A DNA stretch of 64,000 nucleotides from Clostridia bacterium (GCA_022651385.1 JALCQR010000001.1:248001-312000); one strand, 5' to 3'; positions 43,772-53,463 are shown, counted from the stretch's first letter. The notes: generated by a model from the letters alone, not told the origin. Made by a program: numbers and translations.

Positions 43772-44640
43772 TGCTTGAGGGCACAATTATAAAGGGAATA
43801 GGAGGATTTTACTATATTGTCACAAAGATAGGCGTATATGAATGCCATGCGAGAGGAAAATTCCGCAATGAGCATATTACGCCTACTGTAGGAGATTATG
43901 TTGAGATAAGTGTAATTGATGACGAAAATAAAAAGGGCAGTCTTGATGTAATACTGCCGAGAAAAAATAAACTTATAAGGCCTAAGGTGGCTAACGTAGA
44001 CCAAGTAATTATAGTGTTTGCCGCCGTAAGCCCTGAATTTAACGCAGGCCTTCTTGACAGGTTTCTTATTCTTGCGCAGCAGCAGAAATTGGAAATAACT
44101 TTAATCATTAATAAAATAGACCTTGATAAAGAAAAAAAATATGAGAAGTATATAAATATATATCAAGGGGCAGGTTTTAAAGTATTGCCGATTTCAGCTA
44201 ATTTGGGTATTAATACCGAAAAAGCCGCCGAGTGTGTGAAGAATAAAATTTCGGTGCTTGCAGGACCTTCAGGTGTTGGAAAAAGCAGTTTTATTAACAG
44301 TTTAAATAAAAAACTTAACATTAAAACAGGCGAACTGAGCAAAAAAATAAAACGCGGAAAAAATACAACAAGACATGCCGAGCTTATGGAAATTTTTCCT
44401 AACAGTTATATTGTTGACTCTCCTGGCTTTACATCACTTTACATTAACAATGTAAAGCCTGAAGAACTTCAAGATTACTATCCGGAATTTGCGCCATATA
44501 CATGTAAGTGCCGCTTTACAGAATGCATGCATATATCTGAACCGGACTGCATGGTTAAGGAAAATGTCGGTTATGCCATTAGCAAAGAAAGATACGAAAG
44601 CTACAAAGATTTATATGAAGAACTATCAGAACAAAGATGA
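43771..44640 (+). CDS. rsgA: Ribosome small-subunit GTPase RsgA
   Basis: A late 30S assembly factor. The N-terminal OB domain is followed by the circularly permuted GTPase (NKID before P-loop GPSGVGKSS, then DSPGF). The C-terminal zinc site is CKCRFTECMHISEPDC. It is 289 residues. ATG 43771 shares its A with the prkC stop. The prpC-prkC-rsgA-rpe-thiN order is conserved across Firmicutes. Confidence 0.96.
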   Translation: MLEGTIIKGIGGFYYIVTKIGVYECHARGKFRNEHITPTVGDYVEISVIDDENKKGSLDVILPRKNKLIRPKVANVDQVIIVFAAVSPEFNAGLLDRFLILAQQQKLEITLIINKIDLDKEKKYEKYINIYQGAGFKVLPISANLGINTEKAAECVKNKISVLAGPSGVGKSSFINSLNKKLNIKTGELSKKIKRGKNTTRHAELMEIFPNSYIVDSPGFTSLYINNVKPEELQDYYPEFAPYTCKCRFTECMHISEPDCMVKENVGYAISKERYESYKDLYEELSEQR

Positions 44641-44659
44641 TAACGAAAGGAAGAAAAAA

Positions 44660-45325
44660 ATGAGAACGCTTTCACCATCTCTTTTATCAGCTGATTTTTC
44701 AAAGCTCAGTGATGAAATAGAAAGTATAGAAAAAGCAGGAACGCAATATCTACATCTTGATGTTATGGACGGTCATTTTGTGCCGAACATTTCTTTCGGC
44801 GCTCCAATAATCAAGTCTATAAGACCGATAAGCAATATGATTTTCGATGTACATCTTATGATTGAAAACCCTGAAAAATACATTGAGGATTTTGCAAAAG
44901 CAGGCGGAGACATACTTAATGTACATGCAGAAGTCTGTCCTGATTTATCAAAAACAATTGACATGATACATTCTCTTGGCTGCAAGGCAGGAGTAACAAT
45001 AAAACCGGATACGCCTGTTGACGCGGTAATTGATGTGCTTGAAAAAGTGGACATGGTTCTTGTTATGACTGTGTATCCGGGATTCAGCGGGCAGAAGCTC
45101 ATTCCGGAGGCAATGAAAAAAATACCTGAGCTTGTTAAAATAAGAAAAAATAAAAATCTTAATTTTGATGTGCAGATTGACGGCGGTGTTAACATGAAAA
45201 ATATAAGAGAAGTGCTTGAAACAGGAGTTGACAGCATTGTGGCAGGCTCTGCGGTATTTGGTGCCGAAAATCCCGGAAAAGCAGCAGCGGAATTTTTGAA
45301 TATTTTTAAGGAGTATGAAAAATGA
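44660..45325 (+). CDS. rpe: Ribulose-phosphate 3-epimerase
   Basis: A TIM-barrel pentose phosphate enzyme interconverting ribulose-5-P and xylulose-5-P, 221 residues. It shows LSPSLLSADFSKL, the metal-site LHLDVMDGHFVPNISFG (H, D), MTVYPGFSGQ and the phosphate loop DGGV / AGSAVFG. The start is ATG 44660 after GAAAGGAAG. A longer frame running back into rsgA is rejected. The stop overlaps thiN by four bases. Confidence 0.96.
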   Translation: MRTLSPSLLSADFSKLSDEIESIEKAGTQYLHLDVMDGHFVPNISFGAPIIKSIRPISNMIFDVHLMIENPEKYIEDFAKAGGDILNVHAEVCPDLSKTIDMIHSLGCKAGVTIKPDTPVDAVIDVLEKVDMVLVMTVYPGFSGQKLIPEAMKKIPELVKIRKNKNLNFDVQIDGGVNMKNIREVLETGVDSIVAGSAVFGAENPGKAAAEFLNIFKEYEK

Positions 45326-45954
45326 AAGCGGTAGTATTTGGCGGAGCTGATATAAAGGACTACAGCTTTTGTAAAAAATATATTAATGCGTATATTGTGG
45401 CGTGCGACGGAGGCATGAGCCACTGTATGGCGCTTAAAATTAAACCTAATGTTATTGTGGGGGATTTTGACTCTGCAAGGGACGATGTTTTGGAATATTA
45501 CAGAGATAAAAAAATACCGATAAAACAATTTCCATGCAGAAAAGATGAGACTGATATGGAGCTTGGGCTTGAAGCAGCAATTGAGGCAGGTGCGGATGAT
45601 ATTACAATAATCGGCGGAATAGGTTCACGTCTCGACCATACAATGGCAAACTGTCAGCTTTTATACATTCTTTTGAAGAAGGGAATAAAGGCTAAAATTG
45701 TAAACGAAAACAATGAAATTAGGCTTATTGACAAAGATATTGCAATTGAAGGGCACAAAGGGGATATTGTTTCGCTTATACCAATGACTGAAAATGTATG
45801 CGGTGTGACAACAAAAAACCTTGAGTATCCTCTTAATGACGCAAAACTAAATTTCGGCAGCAGACTCATTGCCGTAAGCAATGTCATGACTTCCGACAGG
45901 GCTTTTGTAAGTATAAAAAGCGGGCTGCTTTATGTTATGAAATGTCACGACTAA
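45322..45954 (+). CDS. thiN: Thiamine pyrophosphokinase
   Basis: Transfers pyrophosphate from ATP to thiamine. The N-terminal motifs ACDGGM and VGDFDSA plus the acidic RKDETDMELGLEAA are diagnostic, and GGIGSRLDHTMAN binds substrate. The C-terminal beta domain forms the thiamine pocket. It is 210 residues and last in its operon. An imperfect hairpin follows, but I see no clear T-run terminator. Confidence 0.94.
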   Translation: MKAVVFGGADIKDYSFCKKYINAYIVACDGGMSHCMALKIKPNVIVGDFDSARDDVLEYYRDKKIPIKQFPCRKDETDMELGLEAAIEAGADDITIIGGIGSRLDHTMANCQLLYILLKKGIKAKIVNENNEIRLIDKDIAIEGHKGDIVSLIPMTENVCGVTTKNLEYPLNDAKLNFGSRLIAVSNVMTSDRAFVSIKSGLLYVMKCHD

Positions 45955-46040
45955 GTCTTGAGAGTTATTTTAAAAACTTCACAATAAGCATGAATTTTTT
46001 AGTCATTGTGATGAAAAAATAAAAAAATAGGACAAACCTG

Positions 46041-46069
46041 TTGACAAAATTATATTGCAGTGATAACAT
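46041..46069 (+). promoter_or_regulatory. Sigma-A promoter for the tRNA cluster
   Basis: TTGACA (46041-46046), 17 bases, TAACAT (46064-46069), 27 bases before the tRNA-Leu gene. Confidence 0.65.
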
Positions 46070-46096
46070 GTTTATCGCTGAAACGGTTTTTTGTGT

Positions 46097-46181
46097 GCAG
46101 TCGTGGCGGAATTGGCATACGCGCTAGACTAAGGATCTAGTCCGGGATAACTGGGTAGGGGTTCAAGTCCCCTCGACTGCA
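46097..46181 (+). tRNA. tRNA-Leu (anticodon AAG)
   Basis: Acceptor GCAGTCG (46097-46103) pairs with CGACTGC (46174-46180), discriminator A. The anticodon stem CTAGA/TCTAG encloses loop CTAAGGA, giving anticodon AAG (codon CUU). The long variable arm (TCCGGGATAACTGGG) is that of a class II leucine tRNA. The T-arm GGGG-TTCAAGT-CCCC is intact. The 3' CCA is not encoded. Confidence 0.92.
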
Positions 46182-46187
46182 TTATGT

Positions 46188-46259
46188 GCGCGAATGGCTC
46201 AGAGGTAGAGCATCGCCTTGCCAAGGCGGGGGCCGCGAGTTCGAATCTCGTTTCGCGCT
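46188..46259 (+). tRNA. tRNA-Gly (anticodon GCC)
   Basis: Acceptor GCGCGAA (46188-46194) pairs with TTCGCGC (46252-46258), discriminator T. The anticodon loop TTGCCAA gives GCC. The T-arm CGAG-TTCGAAT-CTCG is intact. The 3' CCA is not encoded. Confidence 0.94.
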
Positions 46260-46265
46260 TTTTAA

Positions 46266-46337
46266 TGGGGTATCGCCAAGTGGTAAGGCAACGGATTCTG
46301 ATTCCGTCATCCGCAGGTTCAAATCCTGCTACCCTAG
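46266..46337 (+). tRNA. tRNA-Gln (anticodon CTG)
   Basis: Acceptor TGGGGTA (46266-46272) pairs with TACCCTA (46330-46336), with the weak U1-A72 pair typical of glutamine tRNAs. Anticodon stem ACGGA/TCCGT with loop TTCTGAT gives CTG, reading CAG. The 3' CCA is not encoded. Confidence 0.92.
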
Positions 46338-46344
46338 GTGGCTT

Positions 46345-46378
46345 AGTCTGATTTTGGATACCAAAATCAGACTTTTTC
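46345..46378 (+). terminator. Terminator after the tRNA cluster
   Basis: AGTCTGATTTTGG (46345-46357) pairs perfectly with CCAAAATCAGACT (46361-46373), followed by TTTTT. It sits eight bases past tRNA-Gln and just before rnz. Confidence 0.9.
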
Positions 46379-46404
46379 TATATTCTGATTATGGAGGTGA
46401 AAAA

Positions 46405-47319
46405 ATGCTGGATGTATCTCTTGTTGGTACAGGAGGCATGATGCCTATGCCCCAGAGGTTTTTGTCATCAATGCTTTTGAGAACTAACGGAAACCTTTTG
46501 CTTGTTGACTGCGGAGAAGGTACTCAGGTATCACTCAAAAATATAGGCTGGGGATTTAAAAACATTGACGCTATTCTTTTTACACATTTTCATGCAGACC
46601 ATATTGCAGGACTGCCGGGAATGCTGCTTGCTATAGCTAACTCCGGCAGAACAAAAGACTTAAAATTGTTTGGGCCAAAAGGGCTTATTTTTATTGTGGA
46701 AGGTCTTAGAAGAATAGCTCAGGAACTGCCTTTTAATATTGTATATACAGAACTTGACGATGATAAGAAAAGCTTATTTTCTATTGACGGTGTGGACATT
46801 ACAGCTATTGGAAGCAAACATTCCGTAAGATGTTTGGCTTATTGCTTTGAAATAAAAAGAAAGGGCCGTTTTGATGTTGAAAAGGCAAATGCTCTTAAGA
46901 TTCCCAAAAATAAATGGTCAATACTTCAAAAAAGCGGAAAACTTGATTTTAATGGAAAGACATATACTTCGGATATGGTAATGGGTAAAAACAGGAAAGG
47001 CATAAAACTGACATATTGTACGGACAGCAGGCCGTTTCCGGCGCTTACTTCTATGGCTGAAAACAGTGACCTTTTTATTTGTGAGGGAATGTATGGCGAA
47101 GATGAGAAAAAGCCTAAGGCAATTGAAAACAAGCACATGCTTTTTTCTGAGGCGGCTAAAATGGCAAAAAAGGCTAACGTCAAAGAACTTTGGCTGACAC
47201 ATTTTTCACCTTCTCTTTCGGAGCCTTCTGAATTTATAGAAAATGCAACTGATATTTTTGAAAACACAGTTGTCGGAACAGACGGCATGAAAAAGAGAAT
47301 ACTCTTTGAAGAACAGTAG
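46405..47319 (+). CDS. rnz: Ribonuclease Z
   Basis: A tRNA 3'-processing endonuclease that cuts precursors lacking an encoded CCA. It has the metallo-beta-lactamase fold with the zinc motif H61-x-H63-x-D65-H66 (FTHFHADHIAGL), GTGG and GEGTQ near the N-terminus, and later histidines (GSKHSV, LTHFSP). It is 304 residues. ATG 46405 follows GGAGGTG. A longer open frame that runs back through the tRNA genes is rejected. tsaD follows within 10 bases. Confidence 0.95.
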   Translation: MLDVSLVGTGGMMPMPQRFLSSMLLRTNGNLLLVDCGEGTQVSLKNIGWGFKNIDAILFTHFHADHIAGLPGMLLAIANSGRTKDLKLFGPKGLIFIVEGLRRIAQELPFNIVYTELDDDKKSLFSIDGVDITAIGSKHSVRCLAYCFEIKRKGRFDVEKANALKIPKNKWSILQKSGKLDFNGKTYTSDMVMGKNRKGIKLTYCTDSRPFPALTSMAENSDLFICEGMYGEDEKKPKAIENKHMLFSEAAKMAKKANVKELWLTHFSPSLSEPSEFIENATDIFENTVVGTDGMKKRILFEEQ

Positions 47320-47328
47320 GAGGATATT

Positions 47329-48354
47329 ATGGAAGAAAGGGATATTTATATTCTCGGAATTGAAAGCTCCTGTGATGAAACGGCGGCGTCGATTGTAAAA
47401 AATGGCAGAGAAATGTTAAGCAATGTAATTTCATCACAAATAGCTCTGCATACACTTTTTGGTGGTGTCGTGCCGGAAATTGCATCGAGAAAGCATATTG
47501 AAAATATTGATGGTGTTATAAGCAAAGCTCTTGAAGATGCAGAAATGTCATTCGATGACATTGACGCAATTGCCGTGACATATGGGCCGGGGCTTGTAGG
47601 GGCTTTGCTTGTAGGAGTTTCTGAGGCAAAAGCTTTGGCATATGCTTTAAATAAGCCGCTTGTAGGCGTAAACCACATTGAGGGGCATATATGTGCCAAT
47701 TATATTCATGACAAAAATTTTGAGCCGCCTTATGTAGCACTTGTTGCTTCAGGAGGGCATTCACATCTTTTATATGTTAAAGACTACGGCAAATACGAAA
47801 TACTTGGCCGGACGCGTGACGATGCTGCAGGAGAGGCATACGACAAAGTGGCAAGAGCAATAGGCATGGGATATCCTGGAGGACCGAAAATTGATGCTGC
47901 TGCAAAGCACGGAAACGCCGACGCAATTGATTTTCCTAAAGTATTTCTTGAAGACGACAGCTATGACTTTAGCTTCAGCGGGCTTAAATCGGCTGTTTTA
48001 AATTATCTTAATAAACAGAAAATGATGAATGAACCTATAAACGAAAATGATGTTGCGGCATCATTTCAAAAATCTGTTGTTGAAGTGCTCACAGCCAAAA
48101 CCATAAGGGCGGCAAAAGAAAAAAATGTTAAAAAAGTGGCAATGGCAGGCGGCGTGTCATCAAACAGTGCTCTCAGATTAAAAATGAAGGAACTGTGTAA
48201 TGATAATGGGTTTTCACTGAATGTGCCGGAACCAATACTTTGTACAGACAATGCCGCAATGATTGCATCGGCAGGTTTTTACGACTTTATTAAAGGTCAA
48301 AGAGACGGCCTTGACCTGAATGCTAATCCAAATCTAAAGCTTGGAGAAAGATAA
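47329..48354 (+). CDS. tsaD: tRNA N6-threonylcarbamoyladenosine transferase TsaD
   Basis: The catalytic subunit that moves threonylcarbamoyl to A37 of ANN-decoding tRNAs. The ASKHA fold has [14 protein letters not shown], the iron-site histidines in [18 protein letters not shown], and the C-terminal [13 protein letters not shown]. It is 341 residues. It has AGGAGG before ATG 47329 and is in an operon with rnz. tsaB and tsaE are not in the window. Confidence 0.96.
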   Translation: MEERDIYILGIESSCDETAASIVKNGREMLSNVISSQIALHTLFGGVVPEIASRKHIENIDGVISKALEDAEMSFDDIDAIAVTYGPGLVGALLVGVSEAKALAYALNKPLVGVNHIEGHICANYIHDKNFEPPYVALVASGGHSHLLYVKDYGKYEILGRTRDDAAGEAYDKVARAIGMGYPGGPKIDAAAKHGNADAIDFPKVFLEDDSYDFSFSGLKSAVLNYLNKQKMMNEPINENDVAASFQKSVVEVLTAKTIRAAKEKNVKKVAMAGGVSSNSALRLKMKELCNDNGFSLNVPEPILCTDNAAMIASAGFYDFIKGQRDGLDLNANPNLKLGER

Positions 48355-48367
48355 TATTTTAAATAGG

Positions 48368-48407
48368 ACTCTGCATTTTTACTGTATTGTAACTGCAGAG
48401 TTTTTTG
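48368..48407 (+). terminator. Terminator after tsaD
   Basis: ACTCTGCA (48368-48375) pairs with TGCAGAGT (48394-48401), with an inner TAC/GTA pairing, followed by TTTTT. Confidence 0.8.
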
Positions 48408-48748
48408 TATATAAAATCGTTAATATATATACAAAAAATGGGAAAAATAAATATATTTTAGTACAATTTCACTCTGGTATAAACAAACTTAATTGCTGAA
48501 TATATAAAAATTGAATATTTAACAGGTTATATGTTACTGATTTTATGCCGTATTATTAGGCTGTTATGTTTGTAGAAAAGTTTATATTACAAACTTCTTG
48601 TAATTTTAGTTTTTTTGGAGTTTAATGCTTTATGAAAGTTAAAAAAATATCAAATAATATGTTTTTTGTTTATAACTAAAATAATATGACGCTTATAACT
48701 AAAATAATATAGTGAAAATCTGAGCATGCCAATAGATTCTCCTTTTTA
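48408..48748. other. AT-rich intergenic stretch, no gene seen
   Basis: No supported coding frame. The only structure I can point to is a 17-base direct repeat, TATAACTAAAATAATAT, at 48671-48687 and 48694-48710 (23-base period, about two helical turns), which lies 39 bases before the ATPase promoter. Confidence 0.6.
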
Positions 48749-48777
48749 TTGACAAAACATATTTATTATTTTATAAT
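48749..48777 (+). promoter_or_regulatory. Consensus sigma-A promoter for the V-ATPase operon
   Basis: TTGACA (48749-48754), exactly 17 bases, TATAAT (48772-48777). The start would be near 48784, which gives an untranslated leader of about 350 bases. The leader holds GATAAAC/GTTTATC (49054-49060, 49072-49078) as an inverted repeat around another TATAAT, possibly a second promoter. Confidence 0.7.
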
Positions 48778-49137
48778 AAGCAGGAATAGAGTTTTCAAAA
48801 AAAAAGTTATTTTTTAACTATTTATATAAATTTTATACAAAATTAATGTAAAAAAATAGAAAAATAATGGTCTTTTACGCAGTTGAATTTGAAGTTAAAA
48901 AATTAACAAAAACATCATATATGTACAGCGCTTTTACTATATAAACAATATGTAAACATTGTGTTTATGAACTGCGATATGGAATAATTTGGATAATCTG
49001 GAATTATTTTGTAGTATATTTTTTCTCATATATTTTATGGGATAAATATAAAAGATAAACCTATAATATAAGTTTATCAAATCAATAAGCCGTGTTTTTA
49101 TTGCAGTAAACGCCGGCAAACAAGAGAGGTGATAATA

Positions 49138-49464
49138 ATGGCTTTTGAGGTTATCAAAAATATCGTTGAAGCTGAAAGCAAAGTCGATTCCATAAAGGCA
49201 CAGGCTGAAGCGAAAGCAAAAACGATAAAAAATGATGCAAAAGCAAAGGCAGATGCCCTGTTGATACAGGCAAAAAAAGATGCCGCGTTACGCAGGACGA
49301 AGGCCGTCGAAGAGGCGGTTGCAAAAAGTAAGCCGCAGGCCGAAAGTATAATTGCACAGGCACAGGAAAAGTGCAAGGAAGTACGACTTGCTGCCGGAAA
49401 GAACAAAGAAGAAGCACTAAAATCGGTTTTAAGAAAGGTTGTGGGAACAAATGGCGATAGTTGA
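49138..49464 (+). CDS. ntpF: V-type ATPase peripheral-stalk subunit (G/H type)
   Basis: A 108-residue, almost wholly helical, Ala/Lys/Glu-rich protein (e.g. EAESKVDSIKAQAEAKAK), as expected for the coiled-coil stator subunit that pairs with subunit E. ATG 49138 has GAGAGGTG at 49124-49131. It is the first gene of the nine-gene operon. The stop overlaps the start of subunit I. Sequence conservation in this subunit is low, so the call rests on composition and position. Confidence 0.85.
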   Translation: MAFEVIKNIVEAESKVDSIKAQAEAKAKTIKNDAKAKADALLIQAKKDAALRRTKAVEEAVAKSKPQAESIIAQAQEKCKEVRLAAGKNKEEALKSVLRKVVGTNGDS

Positions 49465-51397
49465 TCTTGAAAAGCTCAGCGTCATAGCTCTTAATGCCGA
49501 TAAAACCGAAATTCTCAAATCTCTCATGTCACTCGGATTCGTTGAAATGAATGGACAGGATGACAAACTTGCTGATCAGGAATGGAGTTCTCTTATTAAA
49601 AGAGACGGAAATTACGAGAAAAGTGCCGAAGTTGAAAGTAAGCTATCGGAAGTGTCATCTGCTATTGAGGTGCTTGACAAGTACTTCAAAGGCAAAAAAC
49701 CTCTCATTAAATGCAGAAAAGCTGTAAGTGAGTCGGAATTTGCCAAAAAGACTTCAGACAGCAATAAAGCTTTTGAAATGGCCGAACGCATAAATGCTTT
49801 GTACAAGGAAATACATGCGCTTAAAGCTGAAAAAAGCAGACTTGAAACACTTTCGGAAAGTCTCAAGTTATGGAGTGGATACAGTTTTCCTCTCGAAATG
49901 AAAGAGACAAAGTTTACATCCATAGTCCTTGGTACGATACCGGTAACGGCTACTCAATCTGAGATTGAAAGCAGACTTTCGGAAAATACGGAGGGCGCAG
50001 TGCTGTTTGCGGTATCATCTGATGAAAAACAGAGATACTCTGTTGCCGTATCATTAAAAAAGGATACGGATACGATGCTTGACATTTTGCGTCAGGAAGG
50101 TTTTAACCCTGTTTCATTTGAAGATGTTAAGGGCACAGCAGCCGAAAACATAGTCAAATGCGAAAAAGGCATAAAAGACACAGCAACTAAAATTGCCACG
50201 GCTGAGGAAAAAATGAGTGCTGAGGCTGAAAACATACAAATTCTTGAGTTTTTGTATGATAGTCTTTCTATAGAAAAAGAAAGGTACAATGCGCTTAACA
50301 ACATACTTACAACAAAAGAAACATTCTATTTTGACGGCTGGATTCCTAAAAACTGCGAGGAAAAAATAAAAAAAGTCCTTGACAAATACGGATGTTATTA
50401 TGAAATAAAAGAACGTGAAAAAGGCGAGCAGATGCCTATACTTTTAAAGGAAAACTCACTTGTCGAGCCTTTTAGGGCAATTACAGATTTATATTCTACT
50501 CCGTCAATAAATGATATAGACCCAACGCCGTTTCTTGCTCCGTTTTATTTTATTTTCTTTGGAATGATGCTTTCCGATGCAGGTTACGGAATTGTAATAG
50601 CAGTTGCATGCTTTGCATTGCTTAAGATGTACAGACTTGAGGGAATGATGAAACGTCTTATAAAAATGTTTGCATTCTGCGGTATTTCGACAGCTTTTTG
50701 GGGCTTTATGTTCGGAGGCTTTTTCGGCGATATAACGGGACTTAAAGCAATTTGGTTTAATCCTATAAACAACCCTATGAAGCTTCTTATATTCTCGCTT
50801 ATTCTTGGCGCAATACATCTTTTTGCCGGAATGGGAATTAAAGCTTATTTGCTTATAAAAAACGGTCAAATATTAGATGCAGTATGTGACATATTCCTCT
50901 GGTATGATCTTCTTATTGGTCTTGTGCTTTGGGGAATAGGTTCAAGTAGTGCAATACCTGTTTTAAGCTCAATAGGCAAATGGATGTCTATTGTAGGCGC
51001 AATTGGGATACTTGTTACAGGCGGACGACATAAAAAAGGTTTAGGCAAAGTAACAGGCGGCGTTGGAAGTCTTTACGGTATAACAGGATATCTTTCGGAT
51101 GTACTTTCGTATTCAAGACTTCTTGCTTTAGGCCTTGCTACAGGAGTTGTGGCACAGGTTGTAAATACACTTGGTAGGTTGATTGGTAATGGATTTATTG
51201 GCATTATTATTATGATAGTAATATTTATTATCGGTCATATATTTAATCTTATTATAAATACACTTGGATCGTTTGTTCATTCAAGCAGGCTTCAGTACGT
51301 AGAATTTTTCGGTAAATTTTATGAGGGCGGCGGAACAGCGTTTAATCCTTTCAACAGAAAAACTAAATATATGGAAATCATAAAGGAGGAAAAATAA
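49451..51397 (+). CDS. ntpI: V-type ATPase subunit I (a-subunit)
   Basis: A 648-residue protein. The N-terminal cytoplasmic half (to about 340) has coiled-coil segments. The C-terminal half has about seven TM helices with the stator half-channels. The conserved arginine region near YLSDVLSYSRLLALGLATG carries the essential Arg. ATG 49451 (MAIVDLEKL) is chosen over GTG 49439, because homologues start with MAIVxMxK. It overlaps the previous gene by 14 bases. Confidence 0.93.
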   Translation: MAIVDLEKLSVIALNADKTEILKSLMSLGFVEMNGQDDKLADQEWSSLIKRDGNYEKSAEVESKLSEVSSAIEVLDKYFKGKKPLIKCRKAVSESEFAKKTSDSNKAFEMAERINALYKEIHALKAEKSRLETLSESLKLWSGYSFPLEMKETKFTSIVLGTIPVTATQSEIESRLSENTEGAVLFAVSSDEKQRYSVAVSLKKDTDTMLDILRQEGFNPVSFEDVKGTAAENIVKCEKGIKDTATKIATAEEKMSAEAENIQILEFLYDSLSIEKERYNALNNILTTKETFYFDGWIPKNCEEKIKKVLDKYGCYYEIKEREKGEQMPILLKENSLVEPFRAITDLYSTPSINDIDPTPFLAPFYFIFFGMMLSDAGYGIVIAVACFALLKMYRLEGMMKRLIKMFAFCGISTAFWGFMFGGFFGDITGLKAIWFNPINNPMKLLIFSLILGAIHLFAGMGIKAYLLIKNGQILDAVCDIFLWYDLLIGLVLWGIGSSSAIPVLSSIGKWMSIVGAIGILVTGGRHKKGLGKVTGGVGSLYGITGYLSDVLSYSRLLALGLATGVVAQVVNTLGRLIGNGFIGIIIMIVIFIIGHIFNLIINTLGSFVHSSRLQYVEFFGKFYEGGGTAFNPFNRKTKYMEIIKEEK

Positions 51398-51898
<501 letters not shown>

Positions 51899-51915
51899 AA
51901 GGAGGATATACTCCT

Positions 51916-52476
51916 ATGGATAATGGACAGAATCTGATTAATAAAATTTTAGCCGATGCAAATGCACAAGCAGATGAAATAAAGAAAACAGCGCAAAAAG
52001 AAGCTGAACAAATAATAGCTGCAGCTGAGGCTAAGGCAGCTAAAGAAAAAGCGGCAGCCGATAAAATTACAAATCTTGAAGCGGAGAAAGCTGCATCAAA
52101 GGAAATTTCGGGTGCTGATATGCAGGCCAAAAAGCTTATACTTGCCGAAAAACAAAAATGTATTGAGGAAGTTATAGCCGAGGCAGAAAAGAAACTTGCC
52201 TCACTCAAGGGAGAAAAATATAAAAATGTTATTCTCAAAATGATTAAAAATGCTGACTGTAAAGACAGTGAAATAATTTTCTCTGAAAATGACAAAGCTA
52301 CGTTACAGAAAGATGTTGAGGATATGGGACTTAAAGTTTCAGATGAAACAAGAGACATAGAGGGCGGATTTGTTGTAAAGAAAGGTGACATTGAGTACAA
52401 CTATTCCTTTAAGTCTATAATAACTGTTGAAAGGGAAGAAATACAGCAGATTGCAGCAGGTATACTATTTAAATAA
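51916..52476 (+). CDS. ntpE: V-type ATPase subunit E
   Basis: A 186-residue peripheral stalk protein. The N-terminal half is a long Ala/Glu/Lys helix. The C-terminal domain ends GGFVVKKGDIEYNYSF, the usual GGxxxxxxxG-x-I pattern of V/A-type E subunits. AAGGAGG precedes ATG 51916. It lies between K and C in the standard order. Confidence 0.92.
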   Translation: MDNGQNLINKILADANAQADEIKKTAQKEAEQIIAAAEAKAAKEKAAADKITNLEAEKAASKEISGADMQAKKLILAEKQKCIEEVIAEAEKKLASLKGEKYKNVILKMIKNADCKDSEIIFSENDKATLQKDVEDMGLKVSDETRDIEGGFVVKKGDIEYNYSFKSIITVEREEIQQIAAGILFK

Positions 52477-52488
52477 GGAGGTGCCATA

Positions 52489-53463
52489 ATGGCAAAAAAC
52501 AAAATTTATCCTTATGCCGTTGCCCGCATCAGAATGCTTGAAAACTCTCTCCTTTCTCAGAAGAATTATGAACAGCTGGTTGAATCCAAGAGTGCAGCCG
52601 AGATATTTAAGATACTTTCGGAAGCAGGATACGGCGGAGAAAACAGCATAAACGAAAAAAACTATGAAGAGGCGCTTTCAAATCGTCTTTCGAAAGCTTA
52701 TTCGGATGTTGTTGAGCTTGTGCCGGATGAAAACTTCATGGATGTATTTCTTCTGAAAAATGACTATCATAACCTAAAAGTGCTTGTTAAAAGCGAAATA
52801 TCTGGAAAAGACGGTTCAGCTTTTCTTGTGGATGGAGGAACGGTGTCTCTTGAAGCTATGAGGGAAGCTTTTGCGTCAAAAAATTACAGTGCACTTCATG
52901 GATATATGGCGGAAGCTATAGGCAAAGCTCAGGACGAATATGCAAAAACCCAGAGCGGTCAGAGCATAGATATAGTTATGGATAATTATACATTTAAAGA
53001 TATGGTTGATACGGCTAAAAAGTGCGGAAACGAATATGTTAGTCAGTATGTAAACTACCTCATTGATATAACTAATCTCAAAGACTACCTTAGAGTACGA
53101 AATATGAAAAAAGGTACATCTGTCTTTTCGTCGGTTTATATTCATGACGGCTCAATAAGTGAGGATACTTTTTTAAAAGCATTTGGTGGCGACAATCCGG
53201 CAGCCGGATTAAAAAACTGCGGATATGATGTGTTATGCGAAAAAATGACTGATGGCTTTACAGCTTTTGAAAAAAACTGCGATGACTTTATGATGGCGTT
53301 TATAAAAGACGCAAAGTATAAATCACTTACTATGGAACCTATGGTTGCGTATATCTATGCTGTTGAGATGGAAGTTAAAACAGTAAGGATAATAATAAGC
53401 GGAAAAATAAACGGCATTGATACAGATGTTATAAGAGAAAGATTGAGGGATGCCTATGTATAA
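52489..53463 (+). CDS. ntpC: V-type ATPase subunit C (d-type)
   Basis: A 324-residue all-helical protein that joins the central stalk to the rotor ring. It begins YPYAVARIRMLENSLLS and contains FLLKNDYHNLKVLVKSE, both typical. It ends with EMEVKTVRIIISGKING. AAGGAGGTG precedes ATG 52489. It overlaps the next gene by a few bases. Confidence 0.93.
   Translation: MAKNKIYPYAVARIRMLENSLLSQKNYEQLVESKSAAEIFKILSEAGYGGENSINEKNYEEALSNRLSKAYSDVVELVPDENFMDVFLLKNDYHNLKVLVKSEISGKDGSAFLVDGGTVSLEAMREAFASKNYSALHGYMAEAIGKAQDEYAKTQSGQSIDIVMDNYTFKDMVDTAKKCGNEYVSQYVNYLIDITNLKDYLRVRNMKKGTSVFSSVYIHDGSISEDTFLKAFGGDNPAAGLKNCGYDVLCEKMTDGFTAFEKNCDDFMMAFIKDAKYKSLTMEPMVAYIYAVEMEVKTVRIIISGKINGIDTDVIRERLRDAYV

Noticed and set aside
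44773-45528. Minus-strand open frame of 251 codons opposite rpe and thiN
   Set aside because: Both plus-strand genes are clear family members. The minus frame has no ribosome binding site or recognisable domain.
45978-46013. Hairpin after thiN (CACAAT/ATTGTG) as a terminator
   Set aside because: It is followed by A's, not T's, on the plus strand, and the stem is short with a long loop.
46186-46404. In-frame 5' extension of rnz through the tRNA-Gly and tRNA-Gln genes
   Set aside because: The extension reads tRNA sequence. ATG 46405 has GGAGGTG in front and matches the usual RNase Z N-terminus.
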